Shown here in pieces: positions 17,652-26,042 of a DNA stretch of 64,000 bases (position 1 is its first letter; every line of letters starts with the position of its first letter). This DNA is from Bradyrhizobium diazoefficiens USDA 110 (lineage in GTDB: Bacteria; Pseudomonadota; Alphaproteobacteria; Rhizobiales; Xanthobacteraceae): contig NC_004463.1 of assembly GCF_000011365.1 (NCBI RefSeq), positions 4,822,001 to 4,886,000 on the forward strand, given 5' to 3'. Under the pieces are notes generated by a model, which saw only the letters and a list, made by a program, of their open reading frames with translations, was not told the origin of the DNA and made no database searches. The position numbers and the translations under genes were made by a program.

Positions 17652-17938
17652 CGGGGAGTTCCCTTGGCAATGAGGCCTGATCTGCAATGAACCCGGAACA
17701 ATCGCTTACAGATCGAATACGATTCTTTTTCGAGGATTCCGCCTAACGCCTGCTTAATTTGCTGTTCGGTGGAATGCCCAAATGATAGTCACTCCGGCCC
17801 GTCGGCTGGCCATCCACCGCTTTGTGCAGCCCGGCCGTTGCAAATCGCCGGGGTTTCCTGGCCAATCCCCTTAAGCCAGTGACCGGGCGCCTCGCGTGTT
17901 CGCCCGAACCTCGAGTTCCCAACAGATTGCCGCTCGTC

Positions 17939-19780
17939 ATGACGCCGCCTACCACTGCCTTGCCCGTCGAAGCGCCCCAGGCGTTCCTGGGGGTGACGCG
18001 CTCGCTCACCGACAAGCTCTGGCGCGACCGGCTGGACGCCCGCGGGGCGGCCCAGGCGCTCGCCATTGTGCAGCGGCACCAGTTGCCGGAACTGCTGGCG
18101 CGGGTTCTGGCGGGGCGCGGGGTCGATATCGACGCGGTGCCGGACTTCCTGGACCCGACCATCCGCAAGCTCATGCCGGACCCCTTCACGGTGACGGAGA
18201 TGGAGGCCGCCGCAAAGCGCATCGCCGATGCCGCGGCGAAGGGCGAGAAGGTCGCGATCTTCGGCGACTACGACGTCGACGGCGCGACCTCGGCGGCGCT
18301 GCTGGCCTGGCACTTGCGCCATTGCGGGCTCGATCCGCTGATCCACATTCCCGACCGGATCTTCGAGGGCTACGGGCCCAATACCGAAGCCGTGCGCGGG
18401 CTGGCCGCGAAGGGCGCCACGCTGCTCGTCACCGTCGATTGCGGCACCACCAGCATCGAGCCGCTGGCTGAGGCCAAGCGCCTCGGCATGTCCGTGGTCG
18501 TGATCGATCACCACCAGGCCGGGACGGAGCTGCCGCTGGTCGACGCACTGGTCAATCCGAACCGGCTCGACGATCTCTCGGGCCTTGGCCATCTCGCCGC
18601 GGTCGGTCTCGTGCTGGTGACACTGGTCGCGGTCAATCGCGAATTGCGCCAACGCGGCTTCTGGAATGCGGAGATGCCCGAGCCCGATCTGCTCGGCATG
18701 CTGCATCACGTCGCGCTCGGCACGGTCGCCGATGTCGCGCCATTGATCGGACTCAACCGCGCCTTCGTCGCCAAGGGGCTGATCGCGATGCGGCGGCGCG
18801 ATCATGTCGGCCACACCGCGCTGATGGACGTGGCGCGGCTCAACGGCCCGCCGGAGGCCTGGCATCTCGGCTTCATGCTGGGGCCGCGGGTCAATGCCGG
18901 CGGCCGGATCGGCCGCGCCGATCTCGGTGTGCGGCTCCTGCTCGAAGGCGACAGCGTCGAAGCCGCGCGGATCGCGGCTGAACTCGATCGCCTCAACACC
19001 GAACGCCGTGTCATCGAGCAGGCCGCGGAAGCGCAAGCCGAGGCCGAGGCGCTGGCCTCGATCGGACTGGAGGACAAGCTCGGCGTCATCGTCACGGCGT
19101 CCGAAGGCTGGCACCCCGGCGTGGTCGGCCTCGTCGCTTCCCGCCTGAAGGAGAAGTTTTCGCGGCCCGCCTTTGCGATCGCACTCGAGCCCGGCGGCAT
19201 CGGCACCGGCTCCGGGCGCTCGATCGCCGGCGTCGATATCGGCAAGGCGGTGCGGCAGGCGGTCACCGACGGCATCCTGCTCAAGGGCGGCGGCCACGCG
19301 ATGGCCGCGGGCGTCACGCTGCGCAAGGAGAAGCTCGCCGAATTCCGCGCCTATCTCGAAAATGCGCTGGCGCGCGACGTCGCCGAGGCGCGCCACGTCA
19401 ACGAGCTCTATATCGACGGCGCCGTCTCCGCGCGCGCGGTGACGACGGAGCTTGCGGCGACGCTCAACCGCGCAGGGCCCTTTGGCAGCGGCAATCCGGA
19501 AGCCGTGCTGGCGCTGCCGGCGCATCAGCTCGTCTATGCCGATGAGGTCGGCCAGGCGCATCTGCGTTTGCGCTTCAAGTCCGGCGATGGCGCCATCGTC
19601 AACGGGATCGCCTTCCGTTCGGTCGGACAAAAACTCGGCAACGCGTTGGTCGCCAATCGCGGTCAGCAATTGCATGTCGCGGGATCGTTGTCGGTCGACC
19701 GCTATCAGGGCGCCGAGCGTGTGCAGTTCCGCGTCATCGACGTCGCGCTACCGGACCAGGGGCCATCCGTGATTAAGTAG
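17939..19780 (+). CDS. recJ: Single-stranded-DNA-specific exonuclease RecJ
   Basis: A 613-residue 5'-3' single-strand exonuclease for recombination and mismatch repair. DHH-family motifs are present: GDYDVDGATS (motif I, residues 109-118), DCGTTS (motif II), and VVVIDHHQAG (motif III, DHH at 190-192), followed by the DHHA1 domain with GGGHAMAAG near residue 455 and the C-terminal OB-like region. The ATG at 17939 starts the recognisable protein; the 39 residues upstream in frame are not RecJ-like. In other alphaproteobacteria recJ often lies close to hom and glpX; here it is 13.6 kb from glpX. Confidence 0.96.
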   Translation: MTPPTTALPVEAPQAFLGVTRSLTDKLWRDRLDARGAAQALAIVQRHQLPELLARVLAGRGVDIDAVPDFLDPTIRKLMPDPFTVTEMEAAAKRIADAAAKGEKVAIFGDYDVDGATSAALLAWHLRHCGLDPLIHIPDRIFEGYGPNTEAVRGLAAKGATLLVTVDCGTTSIEPLAEAKRLGMSVVVIDHHQAGTELPLVDALVNPNRLDDLSGLGHLAAVGLVLVTLVAVNRELRQRGFWNAEMPEPDLLGMLHHVALGTVADVAPLIGLNRAFVAKGLIAMRRRDHVGHTALMDVARLNGPPEAWHLGFMLGPRVNAGGRIGRADLGVRLLLEGDSVEAARIAAELDRLNTERRVIEQAAEAQAEAEALASIGLEDKLGVIVTASEGWHPGVVGLVASRLKEKFSRPAFAIALEPGGIGTGSGRSIAGVDIGKAVRQAVTDGILLKGGGHAMAAGVTLRKEKLAEFRAYLENALARDVAEARHVNELYIDGAVSARAVTTELAATLNRAGPFGSGNPEAVLALPAHQLVYADEVGQAHLRLRFKSGDGAIVNGIAFRSVGQKLGNALVANRGQQLHVAGSLSVDRYQGAERVQFRVIDVALPDQGPSVIK

Positions 19781-19811
19781 CGGCCTCAAACAACAAGAAA
19801 AGGGAGTGAAC

Positions 19812-20621
19812 ATGGCAGGGCAGGTTGAGGGCAAGGTCGCGCTGGTGACGGGCGGCGCCTCCGGCATCGGCGAGGCGATCGTCGAGCTGTTCGCGCGCGA
19901 GGGCGCCACCGTCATCGCAACCGACGTCGACGAGTTGCGCGGCCCCGAGCTCGCCAAGCGCATCACAAAGGCCGGCGGCAAGGCGATCTTCCTGGAGCAG
20001 GACGTCAGCAGCGAGGAACGCTGGATCGAGATCGTCGCCGAGATCGCCAAGCGCTACGGCCGGCTCGACATCATGGTCTCCAATGCCGGCATCGGCATTG
20101 CCGTGCCCTCGATCGTCGACATGACGCTCGGTGACTGGCGCAAGCAGAACGCGATCAACCTCGACGGCGTGTTTCTCTCGGTCAAGCATTGCCTGCCTTT
20201 GATGCGCAAGACCGGCGGCGGCTCGATCGTCATGATGTCCTCGCTGGCGGGCCTGCGCGGCGCGCCGGGGTTGTCGGCCTATTCGGCGACCAAAGGCGGC
20301 GTGCGGCTGTTTGCGAAATCGATCGCGATGGAGTGCGCGGCCGTGGGCGATGGCATTCGCGTCAATTCCGTTCATCCCGGCATCATCGACACTCCGATCT
20401 GGGGCAAGATCCCGACGGGGGCGACCGGCAACCAGGGCAATGCGCCGATCGATCCGGAGGAACGGGCCCGGGTCGTCACGCCGCTTGCCCGCGCCGGGCA
20501 GGCCGCGGAGATTGCCTCCGGCGTGCTGTATCTGGCGTCAGATGCCTCGCGTTACGTCACCGGCAGCGAGCTCGTGATCGACGGCGGTATGAACGCCGGC
20601 GGCGTGCCGCGGCGGCAATAA
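19812..20621 (+). CDS. SDR family oxidoreductase
   Basis: A 269-residue classical short-chain dehydrogenase. It has the cofactor motif TGGASGIG (residues about 15-22), an acidic Asp after beta2 (ATDVDEL) that suggests NAD(H), the NAG motif (SNAGIGIA), catalytic Ser in MMSSLAG and YSATK (Tyr-x-x-x-Lys). The C-terminal PGIIDTPIW and DGGMNAGG are typical. The ATG at 19812 has AGGGAG five bases before it and is preferred to the GTG at 19806. It resembles 3-beta-hydroxysteroid or cyclopentanol dehydrogenases, but the substrate is open. The class II aldolase gene follows after about 110 bp. Confidence 0.9.
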   Translation: MAGQVEGKVALVTGGASGIGEAIVELFAREGATVIATDVDELRGPELAKRITKAGGKAIFLEQDVSSEERWIEIVAEIAKRYGRLDIMVSNAGIGIAVPSIVDMTLGDWRKQNAINLDGVFLSVKHCLPLMRKTGGGSIVMMSSLAGLRGAPGLSAYSATKGGVRLFAKSIAMECAAVGDGIRVNSVHPGIIDTPIWGKIPTGATGNQGNAPIDPEERARVVTPLARAGQAAEIASGVLYLASDASRYVTGSELVIDGGMNAGGVPRRQ

Positions 20622-20729
20622 GCCGCCGCGCGGGCTGCGAAGGGCAGGGTGGCGCCCGCGGGGGCTGACGCGCAGGCGTCGGCCCTGTACAAGGCGCGCA
20701 GCTCTCGACCGACAAAGGTGTCCTTCGCC

Positions 20730-21527
20730 ATGGCGCACAGCCTTCACTCCTCGTCATCCACGCCGGCGCCATTCCGCTCGAACCGGCCGGACCTTGCCAC
20801 CGACGCGATCCGCACCGCGCGCGAGGATCTCGCCGCCTGCTTCCGCATGGCCGCGCGCAACGGCTTTGAGGAGGGCATCTGCAACCACTTCTCGGCCGTG
20901 GTGCCGGGCCACGACGACCTGTTCCTCGTCAACCCCTACGGCTACGCCTTCCGCGAGCTGACCGCGTCAAAGCTCTTGATATGCGACTTCCACGGCAACG
21001 TGCTCGACGGCGAGGGCGTACCCGAGGCGACGGCGTTCTACATCCACGCCGAGATGCACAAGCGCCTGCCGCGCGCCAAGGTCGCGTTCCACACCCACAT
21101 GCCCTACGCCACCGCGCTGTCGATGACCGAGGGCGATCCCCTGATCTGGGCCGGCCAGACCGCGCTGAAATTCTACGGCCGCACCGCGGTCGACCGCGAC
21201 TACAACGGCCTTGCGCTCGACAACCGCGAAGGCGCGCGGATCGCATCCGCCGTCGGCGATGCCGACATCGTCTTCATGAAGCATCACGGCGTGATGGTGC
21301 TGGCGCCGACCATCGCGGAGGCCTGGGACGATCTCTACTACCTCGAGCGCGCTGCCGAGGTGCAGGTGCTGGCGATGTCGACGGGACGCAAGGTGCTGGC
21401 CGTCGATCCCGCGATTGCGGCCGAGACCTACAAGCAGATGCGCGAGGGCGATTCCGAATCCGCGCGGTTGCATCTGGCTGCGATCCGTAGACAGCTTGAT
21501 GCTGAGGAGCCGCAGTACAGGCACTGA
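20730..21527 (+). CDS. Class II aldolase/adducin family protein
   Basis: A 265-residue member of the class II aldolase (fuculose-phosphate aldolase/adducin) family. Zinc-ligand histidines are visible in the AFHTHMPYATAL motif and in MKHHGVMV, with the conserved GICNHFSAVVPG near the N-terminus. Members include fuculose-1-P and ribulose-5-P 4-epimerase-type enzymes and many uncharacterised aldolases or decarboxylases. The ATG at 20730 begins the family-like sequence after a low-complexity N-arm; an earlier in-frame start is less likely. The product may act with the upstream SDR in one pathway, an inference from proximity only. Confidence 0.85.
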   Translation: MAHSLHSSSSTPAPFRSNRPDLATDAIRTAREDLAACFRMAARNGFEEGICNHFSAVVPGHDDLFLVNPYGYAFRELTASKLLICDFHGNVLDGEGVPEATAFYIHAEMHKRLPRAKVAFHTHMPYATALSMTEGDPLIWAGQTALKFYGRTAVDRDYNGLALDNREGARIASAVGDADIVFMKHHGVMVLAPTIAEAWDDLYYLERAAEVQVLAMSTGRKVLAVDPAIAAETYKQMREGDSESARLHLAAIRRQLDAEEPQYRH

Positions 21528-21539
21528 TCTCTTGGGGCC

Positions 21540-21643
21540 GTCATTCCGGGGCGCGCGAAGCGCAAGCCCGGAATCCATCGCGCAGCGAGCGACGTGGAGG
21601 AATGGATTCCGGGCTCGCGCCGAGTGGCGCGCCCCGGAATGAC
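21540..21643. repeat. Intergenic palindromic element, GTCATTCCGGGGCG family, copy 2
   Basis: Perfect 16-bp inverted ends, GTCATTCCGGGGCGCG at 21540-21555 and its complement at 21628-21643, with an inner pair (CCCGGAATCCAT / ATGGATTCCGGG). It lies between convergent genes and may serve as a bidirectional transcription end. Confidence 0.88.
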
Positions 21644-21649
21644 CGGCTC

Positions 21650-22879
21650 CTACGGCCCTTGCCGCAGCCTCGCCAGCACCTTCAGCCCGCCATAGCCGTC
21701 CGCCGGCGTGATCCCCGCGTGTTGCTGGAAATCCTTGATCGCCTTCATGGTGTCGTTGCCGACGCGGCCGTCGGTGCCGCCGGTGTCGAACCCGGCCTTG
21801 GTCAGTCGCGTCTGCATCTCCTGGACCTCGGCGAGCGTCAGCGCGCGCTCGGAGCCGGGGAAGGGCTGGATGAAGGGCGGTGCGCCGAGGCAGCGGTCGC
21901 CGAGATGGCAGATCGCCAGCGCATAGTTCATCGAGGGATTGTAGCTTTTCACCGAGTAGAAATTCGGCCCCAGCAGGAACGTCGGTCCGCCCGCAACCGG
22001 CGTCCACATCTGCGCCGATGCATTGGGCTGCGGGAACGGTTGGCCATCGGCGCGGGTGACGCCGGCTGACGCCCAGGCCGCATAGGTCCGGCTGCCGCTC
22101 ACGTCGCCGGATGCGCGCACCTCGTAGCCCCAATGCTCGCCGCGGCGCCACTTGCCGCGATTGACCAGGTACTTTGCCGTCGAGCCCAGCGCGTCGTCGG
22201 GCTTGCCGAATGGCGACACCTTGCCGTCGCCGTCATAGTCGATGCCGACATTGAGCCAGACTTCGGGCATCCATTGCGAATGCCCCATCGCACCGGCCCA
22301 GGAGCCCTTCATCTCCTCCGGCGTGCTCCAGCCCTTGTCGACGATGCGTAGCGCGTTGATCAACTCGGTCTCCCAATAGGCCTTGCGGCGCGGCTCGTTC
22401 CAGGCGAGCGCGGCGAGCGAGGGAAACACCGGCGTCATGTGGTTCTGCTGCACCAGCGGATCGCCATAAGCGGACTCGACGCCCCACAGCGCCAGCAGCG
22501 TGCCGCGCTCGACGCCGAAGTCGCGCTCGATGCGCGCGAGCAGGGCCTCGTTGTTCTTCAGCGCGATCTTGCCGTTGATGATGCGCCAGTCGGAGACGCG
22601 GCGGTTGATGTATTGCCAGACCTGCTCGTGGAATTCGGGCTGGTTGCGCATCTGCTTGAACACGCTCATGTCGGGCTCGACCCGCGCCATTGCGCGCTGC
22701 CAGGTCGCGGCCGAAATGCCCTTCGCCATTGCGCGTGCGCGAAAACTCTCGCGCCACTCATCGAAGCCTGGCGGCGCGGCGAGGGCGCAGGTGGGTGACG
22801 CGACGATGGCTGCCACGCCGAGCGCAGACTTCAGCAAGGTGCGGCGGGTGTGATTGGCCGAGGAATCAGCTTGTTTCAT
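21650..22879 (-). CDS. Lytic murein transglycosylase (MltB family) with peptidoglycan-binding domain
   Basis: A 409-residue exported peptidoglycan-cleaving enzyme forming 1,6-anhydromuramic products. A Tat-like N-terminus (TRRTLLKSALGVAAIVAS) leads to the SLT_2 catalytic domain, with catalytic Glu135 in LLALWGVESAYG and the conserved GAMGHSQWMPEVW segment. A C-terminal PG_binding_1 repeat (EVQEMQTRLTKAGFDTGGTDGRVGNDTMKAIKDFQQHAG) should hold it to the wall. No lipobox is seen, so it is soluble periplasmic rather than an outer-membrane lipoprotein like E. coli MltB. Confidence 0.93.
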   Translation of the reverse strand: MKQADSSANHTRRTLLKSALGVAAIVASPTCALAAPPGFDEWRESFRARAMAKGISAATWQRAMARVEPDMSVFKQMRNQPEFHEQVWQYINRRVSDWRIINGKIALKNNEALLARIERDFGVERGTLLALWGVESAYGDPLVQQNHMTPVFPSLAALAWNEPRRKAYWETELINALRIVDKGWSTPEEMKGSWAGAMGHSQWMPEVWLNVGIDYDGDGKVSPFGKPDDALGSTAKYLVNRGKWRRGEHWGYEVRASGDVSGSRTYAAWASAGVTRADGQPFPQPNASAQMWTPVAGGPTFLLGPNFYSVKSYNPSMNYALAICHLGDRCLGAPPFIQPFPGSERALTLAEVQEMQTRLTKAGFDTGGTDGRVGNDTMKAIKDFQQHAGITPADGYGGLKVLARLRQGP

Positions 22880-23063
22880 GTGTGCAGTCTAGCGGGAAAC
22901 ATGGCGCCTGTGAGCCGGTTCCTGGAACGTTGGGAACAGGCGACCCGCCGCACGGCCCGATGGTGAGGTTAAGAAGATGTTGAAGGGCGGGTGGGGCCAA
23001 GCACACGAAAGCGCCATTCCCCGATTTTTTGCTCAGCCGCTTTACGGTCGGTTCGCTCTTGTC

Positions 23064-23252
23064 ATGCAGAATACGCGCATGCGGTAGCTGTTCGACATCA
23101 TCCGTGCTCCCTGGCCGTTCGGCGCAGGGCCGTTCGTCGTGATCCTGACGATCATTGCGGAAAACTTTGGCCGAGGCATTCAGGGCGATGGCGCCGTCGG
23201 CGACTTGTCGGATGCCGATGGCGGCGACGGAGGCTTCGGCGGCCAGGGCTAG
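23064..23252 (+). pseudogene. Small ORF interrupted by an early in-frame TAG
   Basis: From the ATG at 23064 (or 23079) the frame reads MQNTRMR, then TAG at 23085-23087, then an uninterrupted 54 codons beginning LFDIIRAPWPFGAGPFVVIL and ending in a Gly/Asp-rich tail at 23252. The downstream part looks like real protein: a hydrophobic helix and a G-rich end. A single base change (for example AAG or CAG to TAG) would explain it. A CTG start at 23088 is the alternative. No family recognised. Confidence 0.4.
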
Positions 23253-23264
23253 TCCCGGCGCGGT

Positions 23265-23795
23265 CTAGTCGTCCTGCAGATCGGCCGCGATTCCGGCGAG
23301 CCAGCGCCGGACCGTTGTTTCCGCCTTGCTATCCAGATTCCGGGCGAGGCGTTTTTCCAGCGCGATCACCCGATCCCGGCAGGCCTTCAGCAGCGTCGCG
23401 CCGCGCGGCGTCAGGGTCCATTGCTGGATGCGGCCGTGGACGGGATGAGGCGTCATCGCAATCGCGCCGTCGCGTTCGAGGTTGCGGATGATGACGCCGA
23501 CCGTCTGCGGCGTCAGGAAGGTGAGGCGGGCGACGTCGGCGCCCGACAGGCCTGGATAGGCGTTCAGCATTGTCAGCACGGCAAATTGCGGCGAGGTCAC
23601 GCCGAGATCGGCGAGCGTCCGTTCCATCGTCAGGCGGACCGCGGCATGGGCCTGGCGCAGCAGATAGCCGAGATAGCCTTGCTCGCCGCGTTTGCCTTCC
23701 CCCGGGGCGGGCACGTGGACCGCGCTCCCGTCGGAAGCGGCGGAGGCCTTCCGCGGGCTTTTCGATCTTGTGAAGTCAGCGGCCTTGCGCATCAT
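23265..23795 (-). CDS. MarR family transcriptional regulator
   Basis: A 176-residue regulator with a MarR winged helix: VRLTMERTLADLGVTSPQFAVLTML, then SGADVARLTFLTPQTVGVIIRNLERDGAI (recognition helix) and a wing with HPVHGRIQQWTLTPRG. An N-terminal basic, low-complexity arm of about 40 residues precedes it. Two adjacent ATG codons (23795, 23792) are possible starts. It is divergent from the AhpD-like gene, and two palindromes lie in the 54-bp gap, one overlapping its own start codon, so it probably represses itself and the AhpD/cupin pair. MarR proteins of this type respond to phenolics, oxidants or electrophiles. Confidence 0.9.
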   Translation of the reverse strand: MMRKAADFTRSKSPRKASAASDGSAVHVPAPGEGKRGEQGYLGYLLRQAHAAVRLTMERTLADLGVTSPQFAVLTMLNAYPGLSGADVARLTFLTPQTVGVIIRNLERDGAIAMTPHPVHGRIQQWTLTPRGATLLKACRDRVIALEKRLARNLDSKAETTVRRWLAGIAADLQDD

Positions 23796-23829
23796 ATAAG
23801 AGCTCTTATACAGTATAAGTGCTCTTACA
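23795..23829. promoter_or_regulatory. Tandem palindromic operators for the MarR regulator
   Basis: A perfect 16-bp palindrome TATAAGAGCTCTTATA at 23795-23810 is followed 19 bp later (start to start) by TATAAGTGCTCTTACA at 23814-23829, a near-perfect second copy. The first overlaps the regulator's start codon. Both sit between divergent genes, the expected location for MarR operators. Confidence 0.8.
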
Positions 23830-23849
23830 ATAACACGAGGTGCACGGCA

Positions 23850-24326
23850 ATGTCACACGCCCGCAGCGAATATGAGGATTTCAAGAGGATTGCGCCCGAC
23901 GCGTATGATCTGGTGCTGGCGCTGGGCCAGGTTGCGGCCAAGGCCGGCCTCGACAAGCAGCTTCTCGAACTGGTCAAGTTGCGCGCCTCGCAGATCAACG
24001 GCTGCGCCTTCTGCGTGCAGCATCATATCCTGCTCTCGGAGCGCATCGGCGTGCCCGTGGACAAGCTCAATCTGGTCGCGGTCTGGCGCGAGGCACCGAT
24101 CTACTCGGCGCGCGAGCGTGCGGCATTGGCCTGGACCGAAGCCCTGACCTTCCTGCCCGACGGCGTCAGCGACGAGGTCTACGCGGAAGTGACCAGCGAA
24201 TTCTCCGAGTCCGAGCTGATGTACCTGACCTCGGCGGTCGCCTCGATCAACGTCTGGAACCGGTTTGGCGCGGCCTATCGCTGGACGCCGGCGAAGCGGC
24301 CGGTCGCAACGAATGCCGCATCCTGA
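23850..24326 (+). CDS. Carboxymuconolactone decarboxylase family protein (AhpD-like)
   Basis: A 158-residue protein of the CMD/AhpD fold. The redox CxxC is present as Cys52 and Cys55 in INGCAFCVQHH, with His59 completing the usual catalytic triad-like motif, so it is likely an alkylhydroperoxidase-type thiol protein rather than a true lactone decarboxylase. It is transcribed away from the MarR gene across the operator pair and is followed 29 bp later by an exported cupin. The three genes form a plausible inducible detoxification module. Confidence 0.9.
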   Translation: MSHARSEYEDFKRIAPDAYDLVLALGQVAAKAGLDKQLLELVKLRASQINGCAFCVQHHILLSERIGVPVDKLNLVAVWREAPIYSARERAALAWTEALTFLPDGVSDEVYAEVTSEFSESELMYLTSAVASINVWNRFGAAYRWTPAKRPVATNAAS

Positions 24327-24355
24327 TTGCCATCAGGGAAAAAGGGGAGGTTGTC

Positions 24356-24859
24356 ATGACAGCAATGAGTCTGGCCACCACGCAACGCCCGGTGCCGTCG
24401 CGTTCAATGGCGCTGGCCGTTGCCGGCGGGCTCGCCTGCGCACTCGCGATCGGCAAGGCGCTGCCGCTGACGATGGAGACCGTATCCGGCGCGCTCGCGC
24501 CGCTCTGCGCGACAGCCGCGGAGAGTTCGCCGCTCGACAAGGTCGAGCCGATCGGCTCCTATGCATTGCCGAACGTGCCGGGCAAGCGCGTGACCATCGT
24601 GCGCGTTTTCTACGGCCCCGGCGGATTTACGCGGCCGCATCGCCACGCGGGCTCGGTGACCGCCTACGTCACCAAGGGTGAGATCCGCTCCCAGCTCGGT
24701 GGCGGCCCGGTCGAGACGTTTGGCGTCGGCCAGTCCTTCTTCGAGCCGCCCGGCGCGACGCATCTGGTGTCGGCGAATGCCAGCGCCACGCAGCCGGCGG
24801 AATTGATCGCGGTGTTCGTGGCGGACGAGGGCGCGCAGCTAACGACGTTTCTGGACTAG
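24356..24859 (+). CDS. Cupin-domain protein with N-terminal membrane/signal segment
   Basis: A 167-residue protein. A hydrophobic segment at residues about 18-40 (ALAVAGGLACALAIGKAL) is a signal peptide or anchor; the rest is a single cupin with metal-ligand histidines in RPHRHAGSVTAYV and in GATHLVSANAS. It is a paralogue of the cupin at 5211-5633. Together with the upstream AhpD-like gene it appears to be under MarR control. Confidence 0.83.
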   Translation: MTAMSLATTQRPVPSRSMALAVAGGLACALAIGKALPLTMETVSGALAPLCATAAESSPLDKVEPIGSYALPNVPGKRVTIVRVFYGPGGFTRPHRHAGSVTAYVTKGEIRSQLGGGPVETFGVGQSFFEPPGATHLVSANASATQPAELIAVFVADEGAQLTTFLD

Positions 24860-24863
24860 TTCG

Positions 24864-24938
24864 TAGCCCGGGCGAGCGAAGCGACACCCGGGAACAGTTG
24901 TCGTGAACATCCCGGATGTCGCTTCGCGCATCCCGACT
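24864..24938. repeat. Intergenic palindromic element, CGGGCGAGCGAAGCGAC type
   Basis: Imperfect inverted repeat: CGGGCGAGCGAAGCGACA near 24870 pairs with TGTCGCTTCGCGCATCCCG near 24917. It lies between the convergent cupin and amino-acid-binding-protein genes, where it may end transcription. Confidence 0.65.
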
Positions 24939-24965
24939 ATACGATCGGCGTGCTCCGCGATCTCG

Positions 24966-25874
24966 TCAGCCACCATACGACGCCGGATCGGGATTGTCGG
25001 ACGGGTGCTCGAACGACTTCTTCATCGACACCGGCATCGGCACGTGGAAGTTCAGGCCGCGCGGCGGCACCGGCTCCATGAACCATTTGTTGTAGATCTT
25101 CTCGATCTCCGGGCTCTTGTAGAGTTTTGCCGTGGCGCGATCGACCACGGCCTTGAACTGTGCGTCGTCCTTGCGCAGCATGATGCCGTAGGGCTCCGGA
25201 TCGGAGAAGGCGCCGGAGCTGATGGCGTAGAGCGACGGATCCTTCGCTGAGGCGATCATGGCCGCGAGCTGGATGTCGTCCATGACGAAGGCCTCGGCCC
25301 GGTCAGTCTCGACCATCAGGAACGCCTCGGGGACGTCCTTTGCATTCATGACGTTGATCCCGAGCGCGCGCGCGGCGTTGGCCTTGTTGAGCTGGGTGAT
25401 GTTGGTGGTGCCCGCGACCGAGACGACGGCCTTGCCCTTGAGGTCATCGACCTGATCGAGCTTCGAAGCCTTCTTCGACACGAAGCGGCTCGCCGTGAGG
25501 AAATGCGTGTTGGTGAACCACACCTGCTTCTGGCGGTCGGCGTTATTGGTCGTCGAGCCGCATTCGAGGTCGATGGTGCCGTTCGCCATCAGTGGAATGC
25601 GGTTGGACGAGGTGACGAGGTTCTCGTTGACCGCGAGCTTGTCCAGCTTCAACTCGGCCTTGATCTCCTCGACGATCTTCATGCAGATGTCGATGGCGTA
25701 GCCGACGGTCTTCTGCTTCTCGTCGATATAGCTGAAGGGCACTGCACTGTCGCGCACCCCGAGCGTGATCGCGCCGGTCTCCTTGATCTTCTTCAGCGTA
25801 CCGGTCAATTCCTGCGCATGAGCCGGCACGGCGAATGCGACGGCCACGATGACCGCCGTGGTCAGACAACGCAT
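24966..25874 (-). CDS. Amino acid ABC transporter substrate-binding protein (GltI-like)
   Basis: A 302-residue periplasmic binding protein. The signal peptide (residues 1-20, ending VPAHAQE) is followed by the family-3 solute-binding pattern ITLGVRDSAVPFSYIDEKQKTVGYAIDICMKI, then LVTSSNRIPLMANGTIDLECGSTTNNADRQKQVWF and the second-lobe TDRAEAFVMDDI. This resembles the glutamate/aspartate binding protein GltI/AatJ. No permease or ATPase gene is adjacent, so it is an orphan that may serve a transporter encoded elsewhere. Confidence 0.9.
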   Translation of the reverse strand: MRCLTTAVIVAVAFAVPAHAQELTGTLKKIKETGAITLGVRDSAVPFSYIDEKQKTVGYAIDICMKIVEEIKAELKLDKLAVNENLVTSSNRIPLMANGTIDLECGSTTNNADRQKQVWFTNTHFLTASRFVSKKASKLDQVDDLKGKAVVSVAGTTNITQLNKANAARALGINVMNAKDVPEAFLMVETDRAEAFVMDDIQLAAMIASAKDPSLYAISSGAFSDPEPYGIMLRKDDAQFKAVVDRATAKLYKSPEIEKIYNKWFMEPVPPRGLNFHVPMPVSMKKSFEHPSDNPDPASYGG

Positions 25875-26042
25875 GTGCTTCCCTTTCTCCAGTTTGCTTG
25901 CCGGAAGCCAAGCAATTCTGGGGCCAGAGAAGGCCGGGTCGTTCGGGGAGGTCGGGACGCCGATCCGCTTAAGCCTCGTGCGCCGAAAGGGGCGTCATGA
26001 GATCGTCATCGAGGCGCGCCGCGCGGTGAGGCGCGAGTTGCC

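Noticed and set aside
17789-19675. 628-codon minus-strand open frame opposite recJ
   Set aside because: Antisense shadow of recJ.
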